This document shows positions 9,546-19,262 of a stretch of DNA of 64,000 nt, piece by piece. A model generated the notes under the pieces. The model was not told the DNA's origin. It saw only the letters and a program-made list of their open reading frames with translations, and made no database searches. How positions within the stretch are numbered: the first letter of the stretch is position 1; every line of letters begins with the position of its first letter. The stretch comes from Fodinibius salsisoli (GTDB lineage: Bacteria; Bacteroidota; Rhodothermia; Balneolales; Balneolaceae). A program made the position numbers and the translations under genes. Location: assembly GCF_026229185.1 (NCBI RefSeq), contig NZ_JAGGJA010000007.1, forward strand, positions 186,001-250,000, given 5' to 3'.

Positions 9546-10823
9546 CTACTTGTTTTGTAATGAATCCCAATTATCATCCTCATAAACATAATCCGAGCTA
9601 TTTTGCTCTTCCATCCACTGTTCCCGGTCAAATCCTGCTTGACAATCTTTCTTCGCAAGCACTTCAGTTAGTTTTGGTTTCGGATATTTGATTGAATGTC
9701 CTAATATAATAGAATCTGTCTTCGCCCGAATGAGCTTCATATACTCATGTTGATAAGTATTATTGAGTATAACTACTGTGCTTTTCCGATCTCTGAACCG
9801 TTTAATATAGCTTAAATTACCTGCCCAGCTACCTGTGTGGTACGAGACTTTGCCCTCCTTTTCGTTTGTATAATTATGCCAACCAAAGCCGTAGTCTGTT
9901 TCTACTCCTTCAAATTCTACCGGTGTAAACATTTTCTCTTTCGAAGATGCTGTAAGAAACTGATCGGTATATAACAGTTTGTCCCATTTAAGTAGGTTAT
10001 CAATACTCATGGAAAGTCGTCCCGGTCCCAAGCGCCCACTCAAAAACTGATAGTATTTTTTCCCAGGTTTATTCTCCGGCCGGATATAACGGCAAGAATC
10101 GGCCGACCACATAAAACCCGGGGCATAGCTATCTTCTTGAAAAACTTCTGCTCTCGCAAAAAAGCCAGCATCTTTAAATTCAAAAGGCTCAAAAAGTATT
10201 TCGGTCAAATATTCATCCAGCGGTTTACGTGATGCCGCTTCTACTACTTCTGCCAGTATAACATAGCCGGTATTGCTGTAGTCGTACTTGGTACCAGACT
10301 CAAACTGAGGCGCAGGCTGCTGCTCTATCAGGTAAGAAATAATATCTTTATTTGTAGCTACCTGATCGCGAGGCCAGTGCTCTTTGAAATACTGTACATA
10401 ATCTGGCAGTCCGGATATGTGGCTCAACAGATGCTCAATTCGAATCTCTTCGTATGGAAACTGGTCCGGTAGATAGTGTTTAATATCATCTTTAACTGAA
10501 AGTTTATTCTGCTGTTCGAGATGAAGAATAGCAGCAGCGGTAAACTGTTTGGAAAGGGAAGCTATTTCCATCAGGGTAGATGGCTCAAATGGGGTCTCTT
10601 TTTCCAGGTTGGCTTCACCAAATCCCTGTTTAAAAATCGTTTTTCCGCTGTCAACAACGGCTACTGCACCATTAAACATGCCATGCTCATGCAGATGGGT
10701 GAACAGGCTATCCAGTTGTTGTGCTTTGGCATTGGAAATGGGCTTCGGAGGCGCACTGCAGGCTGTTAACACCAAAATAATGAGGACGAATAAGAGAAAG
10801 TAGCTATTCAAGTGTTGTATCAT
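9546..10823 (-). CDS. Serine hydrolase (class C beta-lactamase/DD-peptidase fold), lipoprotein
   Basis: A 425-residue envelope protein with a lipobox LTAC (Cys22) and the serine beta-lactamase/penicillin-binding fold. The catalytic SLSK is at 89-92, YSN at 182-184, and a HTG triad replaces the KTG motif in SYHTGSWAG near residue 328. This pattern is typical of esterase/D-aminopeptidase/DD-peptidase members rather than true beta-lactamases. In this locus, one base after the dipeptide epimerase stop and one base before the D-aminoacylase start, a peptidase releasing or trimming D-residue peptides fits best. The single-base spacings imply a tightly coupled operon. Substrate specificity is inferred from context only. 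Confidence 0.85.
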   Translation of the reverse strand: MIQHLNSYFLLFVLIILVLTACSAPPKPISNAKAQQLDSLFTHLHEHGMFNGAVAVVDSGKTIFKQGFGEANLEKETPFEPSTLMEIASLSKQFTAAAILHLEQQNKLSVKDDIKHYLPDQFPYEEIRIEHLLSHISGLPDYVQYFKEHWPRDQVATNKDIISYLIEQQPAPQFESGTKYDYSNTGYVILAEVVEAASRKPLDEYLTEILFEPFEFKDAGFFARAEVFQEDSYAPGFMWSADSCRYIRPENKPGKKYYQFLSGRLGPGRLSMSIDNLLKWDKLLYTDQFLTASSKEKMFTPVEFEGVETDYGFGWHNYTNEKEGKVSYHTGSWAGNLSYIKRFRDRKSTVVILNNTYQHEYMKLIRAKTDSIILGHSIKYPKPKLTEVLAKKDCQAGFDREQWMEEQNSSDYVYEDDNWDSLQNK

Positions 10824-10824
10824 A

Positions 10825-11859
10825 TTATATCTTTTTCCAGGAACATTTTTTCAGACCTATACCCGGGTCTTCCGGGAGCCTTATTTTTCCATCCGCAACC
10901 TCAGATGCCTGGTACGGGTCATTTGTAACATTTAAATTACCATCAAGGTCTACCCAATCTGCAAGAGTACCTAAATGGGCCGCGGCAGTAATAGCGCAAG
11001 AGGTTTCAGACATGCATCCCAGTAATACTTTAAGACCCAACCCCCGAGCAGCATGAATCATTTTGCGGGCCTCATGAATTCCGGTAGACTTCATGAGTTT
11101 AATATTCACTCCATGATAAAGCTCCCGTGCTTGCGCCATATCAGGCAACCGCTGTACTCCTTCATCCCCTACAATGGGTAGCGGACTTTTATTTTTTAGC
11201 CATATTTGACCATCAATATCATCTTTGGGAAGCGGTTGTTCTATAAAAACCACTCCTTTGTCACTAAGCCACTTGATTATTGCCAGTGCCTCTCCAGGAT
11301 CTTCCCACCCCTGATTGGCATCTACATACAATGGTTGGTCACTGACCTCCCGGATTGCTCTGATTATTGCTTTATCTTCTTTAGTTCCAGTTCCCAGCTT
11401 TATTTTTAAGTAATTAAACTCGCTGGCTTCCTCTACGCGCTTCTGTATCGTTTCTGGACTATTGATGCCAATTGTTTTAGAAGTAGCAAGTGTACAGGCA
11501 GGCAATCCAAGATATTGATGCAACGGGAGCATTAGTAACTTGCTTACCAGATCATGCAAAGCGATATCAATTGAAGCTTTTACAGCTGTATTTCCAAGCG
11601 CTATAGCATCAACTGCTTGGAGTATTTTTTCAACTTCAAAAGGGGATTGAAAGCCTGACAAATCGAGCTTATGTAAAAAATCGGTAGCTGAATCAATAGT
11701 TTCTCCATAGAGAGGAGGCATAGAGGCTTCCCCCAGGCCTTCTATGCCTCTATACCGAATCTTCGTCAACAGTATAGGAGTTTTAGTTCTTGACGCTCCT
11801 GAAATTTTAAATATATGCTTCTTTTTCAGGATATAAGGCTTAAACTCCAGCTGTAACAT
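10825..11859 (-). CDS. Dipeptide epimerase (L-Ala-D/L-Glu epimerase type, enolase superfamily)
   Basis: A 344-residue enolase-superfamily enzyme of the muconate-lactonizing subgroup that inverts the second residue of a dipeptide, classically L-Ala-D-Glu from murein. The active-site set is complete: LKIK (Lys152/Lys154), metal ligands Asp180 (YVDANQGW), Glu207 (FIEQPLP) and Asp232 (GDEG), and the second-side base Lys254 (NIKLMKSTG). The DLDG motif (Asp304, Asp306) matches the Asp-x-Asp pair that binds the dipeptide amino group in this family. No signal peptide, so it is cytosolic. It directly follows the small lipoprotein and is separated by one base from the serine hydrolase. Dipeptide epimerases differ in substrate, so murein dipeptide is likely but not proven. 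Confidence 0.88.
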   Translation of the reverse strand: MLQLEFKPYILKKKHIFKISGASRTKTPILLTKIRYRGIEGLGEASMPPLYGETIDSATDFLHKLDLSGFQSPFEVEKILQAVDAIALGNTAVKASIDIALHDLVSKLLMLPLHQYLGLPACTLATSKTIGINSPETIQKRVEEASEFNYLKIKLGTGTKEDKAIIRAIREVSDQPLYVDANQGWEDPGEALAIIKWLSDKGVVFIEQPLPKDDIDGQIWLKNKSPLPIVGDEGVQRLPDMAQARELYHGVNIKLMKSTGIHEARKMIHAARGLGLKVLLGCMSETSCAITAAAHLGTLADWVDLDGNLNVTNDPYQASEVADGKIRLPEDPGIGLKKCSWKKI

Positions 11860-11882
11860 AATTGACGTTACATAGATTAATC

Positions 11883-12341
11883 CTACTCTACTCCTTCAAT
11901 TGTTAATTCATACGTATCGAGGTTTTGGGCAGGCTCTACATCTCCACGATTCTCCAGCCTAAGAAATAGAGTTCGGATTTCTCCCTCTGGAAGTGAATTT
12001 CCATCCAAATTTATAGTTACTGCTGCCGAACTTGAATTAGCGGGGATGGTGACGGGCGAGGTAGAAAGCAGTTCGTAGTGCGTTCCGGCTTCAGCTGTCG
12101 TTTCTTCATCAACCAAAAAATTCACCGAAACATCATTATCACGCTGGGCTCCTATAAGTTGAATCAAGACCTCCACCTCTCCTTCATCTTCATCAAAGGT
12201 ATCTGTTTGAGGTCGAAATTCAAGTTTAGCCTCTCCCTGATAGGTTTGATCTTCTTGTTCAAACAGATCATTCAAACAACCCGTCAAGAATAGTGAGACT
12301 AATAAAACTGATAATATATTATATGCTGTTCGTTTTTTCAT
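11883..12341 (-). CDS. Small Sus-locus lipoprotein with a Calx-beta/DUF4843-like domain
   Basis: A 152-residue lipoprotein: signal peptide with lipobox LTGC (Cys22), an acidic linker, and one beta-sandwich-like domain (residues ~38-150). The sequence includes DTFDEDEGEVEVLIQLIG and the AEAGTHYELLSTSPVTIPAN pattern common to Calx-beta-like domains. Short lipoproteins of this sort often sit just after susD and are thought to be surface-exposed ligand-binding accessories. Here it lies 42 bases after susD and 23 bases before the dipeptide epimerase, so it belongs to the operon. The domain assignment is by pattern, not by search. Confidence 0.72.
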   Translation of the reverse strand: MKKRTAYNILSVLLVSLFLTGCLNDLFEQEDQTYQGEAKLEFRPQTDTFDEDEGEVEVLIQLIGAQRDNDVSVNFLVDEETTAEAGTHYELLSTSPVTIPANSSSAAVTINLDGNSLPEGEIRTLFLRLENRGDVEPAQNLDTYELTIEGVE

Positions 12342-12383
12342 AATAAACTATTTAATCTTTTTAGATCATTTTCTGAATTAGCC

Positions 12384-13862
12384 TTAATCGAAGAATGGAT
12401 TCTCCACCAGTTCAGGGTTTAGTTCCACTTCTCCATCAGGTAAATCATCCAGGAAATAGTATTCTTCATATGGAAGAAATGATACCGTTGTTGTACCATC
12501 ATCTAGGTCAAACGCTACCTTGCGCAAGTCACGTCCGAGCCGTTTAAGGTCAAAAAAGCGATGGCCTTCGGCCACTAACTCTCGGCGGCGTTCCTCAAGA
12601 ATTTCATCAAGTACAGCCTCTTCTGTCACCGGACCCGTATAAGCATCGATGCCCCGCTTGGCACGCAATTCATTCAATTTAGCGACAGCTGAAGATGGAC
12701 CTTCGGTATTGAGCAGTGCTTCGGCCTGAATTAGAACCATCTCAGCAACTCGGAAATGAACATAATCGTCGGCGAACTGACCCTGCTCAGCTGCATATTT
12801 GTGCAACTCGAGATTATCAATGTTAACCCCGGCACAGGCGTTAACTTCTTCTTCAGTAACATCATTAAAACATGGGGTATACCAGGCTTTCAGGCGTGCA
12901 TCGCCTTCCGGGTAAGAATCAATCAGATCTTGGGTAGGTATTTGCCCAAACCATTGCATGGAAGTATACGCGGCTAAACCGTCATTTACACCACCTGATT
13001 CTGTTGCCGGATCTACATCAAACGTTAATATAGCCTCAGGGTTGCTGGCCGATTCATCAAACATAGTAGCAATTTCATCAGCTTCAGCAAGACGAGCGCC
13101 GGATTCAGCAATGGCATCAGTTGCAGCAGTATTGGCAACCTCTAATTCCCCCTGGTATAGATTAACCCGAGCTTCCAGTGCTTTAACAGCTGCCGGTGTA
13201 ATATAAAATGGTCCTTCAGCAGATGATTGGCTTAAAGCCTGGTATGAAGCCTCCAAATCACTTTCAATTTGGGTATATACTTCTCCCACTGTACTTCGTG
13301 CCTTAAAATCTGCATCAGTAACATCAAGTGTTGGCTGCGTACGTATTATAACTCCTAAATCGAAGCCCGTCGCATCTCCTGAACTCGGTGCCATCCCCGG
13401 CTCATAGCCAAAGATACGTACCAAATGATGCAGCGCGAAGGCTCTCATGAAGTAGGCCTCTCCCCAGAATTTATTTTCAGTTTCCGCATTTAAAACCCCC
13501 TCCTGTACCCCCTCCAACAGGATATTGGCATCGTTTATCATATCATATAGATCATTCCAGGCTGCAGTTCCGAGCCCTGCTTCAAAAACATTATTGTTAA
13601 AATCTTCAAAGCGTGTTCCGGAACCGATATCGGTATTATCAGCCAAGGCGCTGGGACCAAGCAGCCAAGTAGTATTCATATCTGGGGCTGCTAACATACG
13701 GCCATACATTCGGGCACGGACACCTCGAACTGCCTCCGGGCTTGTTAGAGCAGTGTTTTGATCCACGGCAGTACTTGGGTCTGTCTCACTGAGCAAATCG
13801 CTACAAGCCTGTGTTACGAACAGTGTGCAAACAAGAATGATTAATTTCATTGGATATTTCAT
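12384..13862 (-). CDS. RagB/SusD-family nutrient-binding outer-membrane lipoprotein
   Basis: About 492 residues. SusD-type lipoproteins form the lid on a SusC transporter and capture the ligand at the cell surface. The signal peptide ends at TQAC; the N-terminal helix (LSETDPSTAVDQNTALTSPEAVRG) and TPR-like repeats (EAYFMRAFALHHLVRIFG) are typical, as is the C-terminal EILEERRRELVAEGHRFFDLKRLGR motif. I chose the ATG at 13862 over the TTG two codons upstream. It follows susC by 29 bases. Together with the enzymes downstream, its ligand is probably a peptide rather than a glycan; that part is inference. Confidence 0.95.
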   Translation of the reverse strand: MKYPMKLIILVCTLFVTQACSDLLSETDPSTAVDQNTALTSPEAVRGVRARMYGRMLAAPDMNTTWLLGPSALADNTDIGSGTRFEDFNNNVFEAGLGTAAWNDLYDMINDANILLEGVQEGVLNAETENKFWGEAYFMRAFALHHLVRIFGYEPGMAPSSGDATGFDLGVIIRTQPTLDVTDADFKARSTVGEVYTQIESDLEASYQALSQSSAEGPFYITPAAVKALEARVNLYQGELEVANTAATDAIAESGARLAEADEIATMFDESASNPEAILTFDVDPATESGGVNDGLAAYTSMQWFGQIPTQDLIDSYPEGDARLKAWYTPCFNDVTEEEVNACAGVNIDNLELHKYAAEQGQFADDYVHFRVAEMVLIQAEALLNTEGPSSAVAKLNELRAKRGIDAYTGPVTEEAVLDEILEERRRELVAEGHRFFDLKRLGRDLRKVAFDLDDGTTTVSFLPYEEYYFLDDLPDGEVELNPELVENPFFD

Positions 13863-13891
13863 AGTCAAACCTTTTATTTTTTTTAAATCGT

Positions 13892-16800
13892 TTAAAACTT
13901 CAGCTCAATACCACCATTAATTTGCAGAGCCGTAGGAAATGAAGCAGAAGATTCAGGTCCTACTGTCTCCGGATCAACATAAGGATAAGCTGTCCACGTC
14001 ATTAGGTTTGTACCTGAACCGTATATACGAATACCTCTCAAATTTAATTTTTCGACAATGTGATTAGGCAAAGAGTAACTCAAGCTTATATTTTTTAAAC
14101 GAATATAACTTGCATCAAACAGAGAGTTACTGCTGTTGACATCTGACCAGCCGGATGCTTCAAAATACCCGTTCCCATTTTCTTCCGCTCGGGGATATTT
14201 TGTAACATCACCGGGCTGTCGCCAGCGCTTAGTATGTACTTCTCTGAGCACTCCTTCTTCATCAGCAAAGAGATAACTGAACTCCGTTTGTGGCTGTACT
14301 GTTTGTCCAAAGCTATATTGAAAGAAAACATCAAGCGACAAACCTTTATAGGAAAATCGGTTGCCAAATCCACCGATCAAATCCTGCTCACCGCCATCCA
14401 AGAAAACATTATCGGCGGTCGTTGGGTTATAGGTAATATTACCATTAGCGTCATACCACATGGGGCGACCGTCTGCGGGATTAACACCAGCCCATTTTGG
14501 CATCCAAAATGCATCCAGCGAGTGGCCAACAGCAATGGGATTATCATTGCCCGGATCTAACATTTTGCTGCCATTAGCCAATTCTTTTACTTCGTTCTGT
14601 TGGACGGCAATATTGAACCGGCTTGTCCAGAAAAAGTCCGATGCATCAAGGTTTATGGTACGGATTTCAAACTCTACCCCCCGATTCTCGACCTTGCCAA
14701 TATTTTGTGTATAAGAACCCAGCCCAGAATCTGTTGGAAGAGGTCGGTCTAAAAGCAAGTCAGAGTTTATGCGCCTGTACAAGTCAAGGCTACCAGATAT
14801 ACGATTATTTAAAAACCCAAAGTCCATTCCTACATTAAGCTCTCTGGACTTCTCCCAGGTCAGCAAGGAATTTTGAAGCTGGGTAATCGTCAAACCGGTA
14901 ACGCCTTTATAACTACCTGCAACCCCAAATAAGCCTCGTGCTTCGTAGTTATCGATTGCAGTGTTTCCTGTGATGCCATAGCCGGCTCGTAACTTCAGTT
15001 GGTCAACAAAGTCAACATCAAAGAAATTTTCTTCACTGATCAACCAGGATACTGATCCTGATGGAAAGAATCCCCATCGCTTATTGCTACCGAATCGCGA
15101 AGAGCCATCATAACGGGCTGTTACGGTTGCGTAATATCGAGAATCATAATTGTAGTTGGCTTGTCCAAAATAACTGGCGATTCGGAATTCAGAGTTAAAT
15201 CCCTGGCCTGCTTCCGGTGTTGCTGCGGCATCAAGTACTCCTAGAAAGGGATTCCCTATACCAATTTGATTTGCCTCTACTTCGTCTAAATATTCTCGGC
15301 GATATTCGCCTCCTATTAAACCCGATACATTATGAACTTCATTGAACGTTTGCCTTGCATTTAGAAGGAGGTTGGCACTAAAATTACTTACCGTTCCAAA
15401 CCGACGGTTCACACTTCCATCTGCGCTTGGGTCAGCCAAGGGTTTTTCCCAATCACGTTCCTTCTCAACTCTATAATCAATTCCCACCATTCCGCTAAGG
15501 GATAACCAAGAATTGAAATCATAAGTAGGTGCAAGATTCGCCAGGATTGATGTTACCTGGGTTGAGCGGACTTCTTCATTAAGGATAACCGCCGGGTTAT
15601 TGTTGAGCCCCTGCTCGGTATTAGGATTATAGCTACCGCCCTCTGAGAGTGTATTTTGTCCTGTTAGATTCCCATCTGCATCCAAATACGGAAACGACAT
15701 GGGAACTTCCTCAATAGACTGATAGAACGGACAATTTACATAAAACCCATCCTGACAAACTCCCGGGGCCGAAGTATTTGCTAAGTTCACATTAACTTTG
15801 GCCGATAGCTTGGAGTTAAATTTATGATCAAAATTCGTCCGTAAATTAAATCGCTCAAATCCAACCTCCTGAACCTGCCCTTCTGTATTTTCCCATCCCC
15901 CTGATATATAATATTGGGTTTGTTCGGATCCGCCACTGGCTGATACATTGACAGAATTAGATACCCCATTTCGATAAATATAGTCTTGCCAATCAAAAGT
16001 TGGCAAACTGCCTGGATCAAAGTTTTTATCATATCCAAAATCTTCAACGTCACCACGCGTTTCCGTTTCTCCCTGTGCTTCGAAGTGATATTCCACCCAT
16101 TCCTGAGAGTTCATCATATTCAGCCGTTTAATATCCTTCCGGATACCCGTTTCATAATTCACGCTAATCTGTGTGTCGCCTTGTCGGCCCCGTTTTGTAG
16201 TAATCAACACTACCCCATTGGCAGCCTGGGCTCCATAAATGGCAGCAGCAGACGCATCTTTAAGGATTTCAATGGATTGTATATCCGAAGCCGGAATATT
16301 ATTCAGAGGAGAAACATCATTCGATTCTGTATTACTCTCAGAGTTGACCGGCACGCCATCAACAATCCACAGCGGTTCGTTACCGGCATTAATCGAGCCC
16401 GTACCCCTGACCCGAACCTGAAACCCACCGCCCGGGTTACCACTGGAGGTCGTTAACTGAACACCTGAGGCCCGTCCCTGAAGTAAAGCCTCCGCACTTT
16501 GTAGCGAAACATCTTCTAAATCATCTGAATCGACGGTACTTATGGAACCCGAAAACTCACGCTTTGTTTGCGTACTATATCCCGTAACGATGACCTCATC
16601 AAGCCCGAGATCACTACTTTCGAGGCTAATTGTAAGTTCTGTTGCCTGGCCATCTTCAACTTCAACGGTATTTTCATAACGCTCATACCCTATAAAAGAT
16701 ACGGTAATGTTATAGGTCCCAGCTTCAACACCCGTTATTTCAAACTTACCGTTCACATTTGTAGAAGCGCCCTGCCCAGTAGCCTCTATAAAAACATTCG

Positions 16801-17242
16801 CTCCGGGGAGTGGTTCGCCGGATCGTGCATCTGTCACGGTTCCGGTTATGGTTCCGGCCTGCACCGGTACTTCTGTTTTTTGTTCTTTAATTAAAATCAC
16901 TTTGCGGTTATCCGAAAGAGTGGCATACAGCCCCGTGCCTGACAGTAACGCATCCAACACCATATAAACTGAAGCATTTTCAGCCTCATAGGTTATAGGC
17001 TTTTGTGGAACTGCTTGTGTCTCGTAGGAAATCCCTACGTTGGCTTTTTCTGCCAACGTTTGCAGAGCATCACTGAGCTGCTCATTGTCAAAGGCTACGC
17101 TTACCCTGCGTTGTTGCTCAACCTCCATATAATTCATCGCCGTTAATTGTCCGACTACCGTTCCTTCACTTAGCAAAACGATACCCATACACATAAACAA
17201 CCACTTTAAAATCATTTTACTCGGTATGTATCTACATCTCAT
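13892..17242 (-). CDS. SusC/RagA-family TonB-dependent transporter with STN signalling domain
   Basis: A 1116-residue outer-membrane receptor. After the signal peptide come an STN secretin/TonB short N-terminal domain (about 46-122), a carboxypeptidase-regulatory-like beta-sandwich (GTITGTVTDARSGEPLPGANV, about 130-210), and a TonB-box-like DEVIVTGYSTQTKRE. The plug has the RGTGSINAGNEPLWIVDGVP signature, and a C-terminal beta-barrel ends in an aromatic residue (IELKF). The STN domain marks it as a transducer that signals to an inner-membrane FecR; the cognate fecR gene is 66 bases upstream. Ligand import is TonB-dependent. Length and domain order are normal for SusC-like signal-transducing receptors. 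Confidence 0.96.
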   Translation of the reverse strand: MRCRYIPSKMILKWLFMCMGIVLLSEGTVVGQLTAMNYMEVEQQRRVSVAFDNEQLSDALQTLAEKANVGISYETQAVPQKPITYEAENASVYMVLDALLSGTGLYATLSDNRKVILIKEQKTEVPVQAGTITGTVTDARSGEPLPGANVFIEATGQGASTNVNGKFEITGVEAGTYNITVSFIGYERYENTVEVEDGQATELTISLESSDLGLDEVIVTGYSTQTKREFSGSISTVDSDDLEDVSLQSAEALLQGRASGVQLTTSSGNPGGGFQVRVRGTGSINAGNEPLWIVDGVPVNSESNTESNDVSPLNNIPASDIQSIEILKDASAAAIYGAQAANGVVLITTKRGRQGDTQISVNYETGIRKDIKRLNMMNSQEWVEYHFEAQGETETRGDVEDFGYDKNFDPGSLPTFDWQDYIYRNGVSNSVNVSASGGSEQTQYYISGGWENTEGQVQEVGFERFNLRTNFDHKFNSKLSAKVNVNLANTSAPGVCQDGFYVNCPFYQSIEEVPMSFPYLDADGNLTGQNTLSEGGSYNPNTEQGLNNNPAVILNEEVRSTQVTSILANLAPTYDFNSWLSLSGMVGIDYRVEKERDWEKPLADPSADGSVNRRFGTVSNFSANLLLNARQTFNEVHNVSGLIGGEYRREYLDEVEANQIGIGNPFLGVLDAAATPEAGQGFNSEFRIASYFGQANYNYDSRYYATVTARYDGSSRFGSNKRWGFFPSGSVSWLISEENFFDVDFVDQLKLRAGYGITGNTAIDNYEARGLFGVAGSYKGVTGLTITQLQNSLLTWEKSRELNVGMDFGFLNNRISGSLDLYRRINSDLLLDRPLPTDSGLGSYTQNIGKVENRGVEFEIRTINLDASDFFWTSRFNIAVQQNEVKELANGSKMLDPGNDNPIAVGHSLDAFWMPKWAGVNPADGRPMWYDANGNITYNPTTADNVFLDGGEQDLIGGFGNRFSYKGLSLDVFFQYSFGQTVQPQTEFSYLFADEEGVLREVHTKRWRQPGDVTKYPRAEENGNGYFEASGWSDVNSSNSLFDASYIRLKNISLSYSLPNHIVEKLNLRGIRIYGSGTNLMTWTAYPYVDPETVGPESSASFPTALQINGGIELKF

Positions 17243-17308
17243 ATTACCACCCTTTTTGAGTTTATCATTTGTTTTAATACATGCTTGGATAGTTAGATAT
17301 AATGATAT

Positions 17309-18307
17309 CTATGTCATCCAGACAATTTTACCATTTTCCCTTTTTTGATAAGTTATATTAAAAGTCTTAGCGATGACATCCAGCACTTCACTCAAGTCTG
17401 TCTTCTCAATATTGGCTGTTAGTTTAAGCTTTCTAAGCTTTCTTGATTTAAATTCTACCTCCACATTATACAGATGCTCTATCTGACGACTTACTTGTTC
17501 CAGTGTTTCACCGGAATAAACCAATCTGTTGTAGATCCAGCTTAAATAGTTTTTTGCGTTTACTTTCTCTATTGTAATTTGCCCATCGCCCAAATGTAGC
17601 AATCCAAAGTTGTTCCGTGTTAAAAGCGCTCCTCCTGAACTACCGTCTCCCTTTTGTTTTAAAGCTACTTTCCCTTCAATAACAGCTACTTCAACACAGT
17701 TCTGTGTAGAGTCTGTATTGACGTTAAATTTTGTTCCCAAAACCTCAATAGTGGAGCCTTCGGTATTGACAATAAAGGGGTGATCGGTATTTCTTGCTAC
17801 TTCAAAATAAGCTTCCCCCTTAAGATTCACATTTCGTTTGCCCTCCTGCATCTTTGTGGGAACCTTGAGCTGCGACTGCTCATTCAACCGAATTTTAGTA
17901 CCATCAGAGAGCGTGAAGATATGCTGTTGGCCCTGCTGTGTGACATAGGTAATGGTTTTTGGCTGTGGATTTTCACTACCGAAAGACAGGTATCCCTCCA
18001 AGTAGAAAAAAGCGGATATGCCGACCAAGATGAGCAAGATAGAAGCCACTCGGATGCCAATACTAAACCTGTGGTTAGTATCTGGATATTTACGTTTCTG
18101 TAGCTGTATCCGATTAAAAATATGCTCACTATCAGCAGGATAACAACCAAATTCATGGGGAGTTTCTAACGCGTTCTCAAATTCTTCCTCCATTTCCTGA
18201 GCAAGGAAAGTTCTTCCCTCTTCCGTCTGAAACCAGCCTAATACCTGGTCCAACTCTTCATCAGAGCATTCATCACGAAAATATTTATCAAGCAGACGTT
18301 GGTCCAT
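17309..18307 (-). CDS. FecR-family anti-sigma factor
   Basis: A 332-residue inner-membrane regulator. The N-terminal cytoplasmic helices (MDQRLLDKYFRDECSDEELDQ) bind the sigma factor. One membrane helix lies near 83-104, then the periplasmic FecR domain (TYVTQQGQQHIFTLSDGTKIRLNE, and GEAYFEVARNTDHPFIVNTEG). The C-terminal domain contacts the STN domain of the transporter. Placement between the ECF sigma gene and the susC with STN gives the classic three-part surface-signalling order, so all three can be assigned to one pathway with good confidence. Confidence 0.94.
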   Translation of the reverse strand: MDQRLLDKYFRDECSDEELDQVLGWFQTEEGRTFLAQEMEEEFENALETPHEFGCYPADSEHIFNRIQLQKRKYPDTNHRFSIGIRVASILLILVGISAFFYLEGYLSFGSENPQPKTITYVTQQGQQHIFTLSDGTKIRLNEQSQLKVPTKMQEGKRNVNLKGEAYFEVARNTDHPFIVNTEGSTIEVLGTKFNVNTDSTQNCVEVAVIEGKVALKQKGDGSSGGALLTRNNFGLLHLGDGQITIEKVNAKNYLSWIYNRLVYSGETLEQVSRQIEHLYNVEVEFKSRKLRKLKLTANIEKTDLSEVLDVIAKTFNITYQKRENGKIVWMT

Positions 18308-18450
18308 TACAGTTCAGCTATTAGCTTTTTCGTTTGTCTATAGTTTATACAAACGAGAACCATAAAAGTATTACGCCAAATAGATAATTATTTTATTTTT
18401 TCCTGTGGACGGGAAAAGTTGTAGGCATTCATGCCGCTTTAAATGCCAAA

Positions 18451-19020
18451 CTAGGTGCCTGTAGGTTTACTAAGATGTTCACTTACATATTTTTTGACAA
18501 AGTTTGAGGCTTTATAATATTGAGATTTTACGGTATGAATAGAAACATCCAGGTATTCGGCAACTTCATTATTGGTTAGCCCTTCTTTAACCCGCAATCT
18601 ATAAACCTCACGTCTTTTGTCCGGCAATTCTTCAACCGCTTCTTGATAAAGACCTCGATACTGAGCAAGATCTATAACATTACTGTTTTCCAAACCATCC
18701 ATTTTCTTTTCGTAGGAAAGGGTTACTCTCTTTTTAAGCTTGCGTTTATCACGGTCAATAAGATTTAAAACATGGTTTTTTAAAGATGTGAACAAGAATC
18801 CCTTTAAAGATCCTGACTGATTCATCTTCGCCCTATGATGCCATAACTTTAGAAAAATATCATGAACAGCATCTTCTGCTAGTTCTTTATTTCTCAAATA
18901 TTTTTTTGCAACCCGATATAATGATCGGTGATATTTATCATATATTTTTTTAAATGCAGTTTCACTACCCTGCTTAAGCCTGCCCAACAATATCCTATCT
19001 TCGTATCCGCTACATCCCAT
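18451..19020 (-). CDS. ECF-type RNA polymerase sigma factor
   Basis: A 189-residue sigma-70 family protein with region 2 (FKKIYDKYHRSLYRVAKKYL and DAVHDIFLKLWHHR, ~25-70) and region 4 (LPDKRREVYRLRVKEGLTNNEVAEYLDVSIHTVKSQ, ~132-168) joined by a short linker and no region 3. This is the ECF group that pairs with FecR in Bacteroidota. It opens the minus-strand locus and probably drives expression of the susC operon and possibly itself, when ligand at SusC releases it from FecR. A gap of 143 bases separates it from fecR. Confidence 0.94.
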   Translation of the reverse strand: MGCSGYEDRILLGRLKQGSETAFKKIYDKYHRSLYRVAKKYLRNKELAEDAVHDIFLKLWHHRAKMNQSGSLKGFLFTSLKNHVLNLIDRDKRKLKKRVTLSYEKKMDGLENSNVIDLAQYRGLYQEAVEELPDKRREVYRLRVKEGLTNNEVAEYLDVSIHTVKSQYYKASNFVKKYVSEHLSKPTGT

Positions 19021-19076
19021 ATAGTAAATTAATTAGCCATAATTATAAAAAAACCTAAACATATAACATATTTATA

Positions 19077-19084
19077 CAAATATA
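19077..19084 (-). promoter_or_regulatory. Possible -7 element for the sigma gene
   Basis: On the minus strand, TATATTTG lies 56 bases upstream of the sigma-factor ATG and matches the Bacteroidota -7 consensus TAnnTTTG. No clear -33 TTTG is seen at the right spacing, so this is a weak call in AT-rich DNA. Confidence 0.3.
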
Positions 19085-19262
19085 AATAAAACTAACACAC
19101 CCCCCTTCTCTTATTTTACATAAAGTGAATAATTAATCAAGTAATAATCAACTATTTTAAATCAACAACTCTATACTACCCAATACTTATATTTTTATTT
19201 TGTTGTTTGAAGTATGGTATTTTGCGAATCTGATCTGATTTATAAATTTTGCCTGCAACAGT

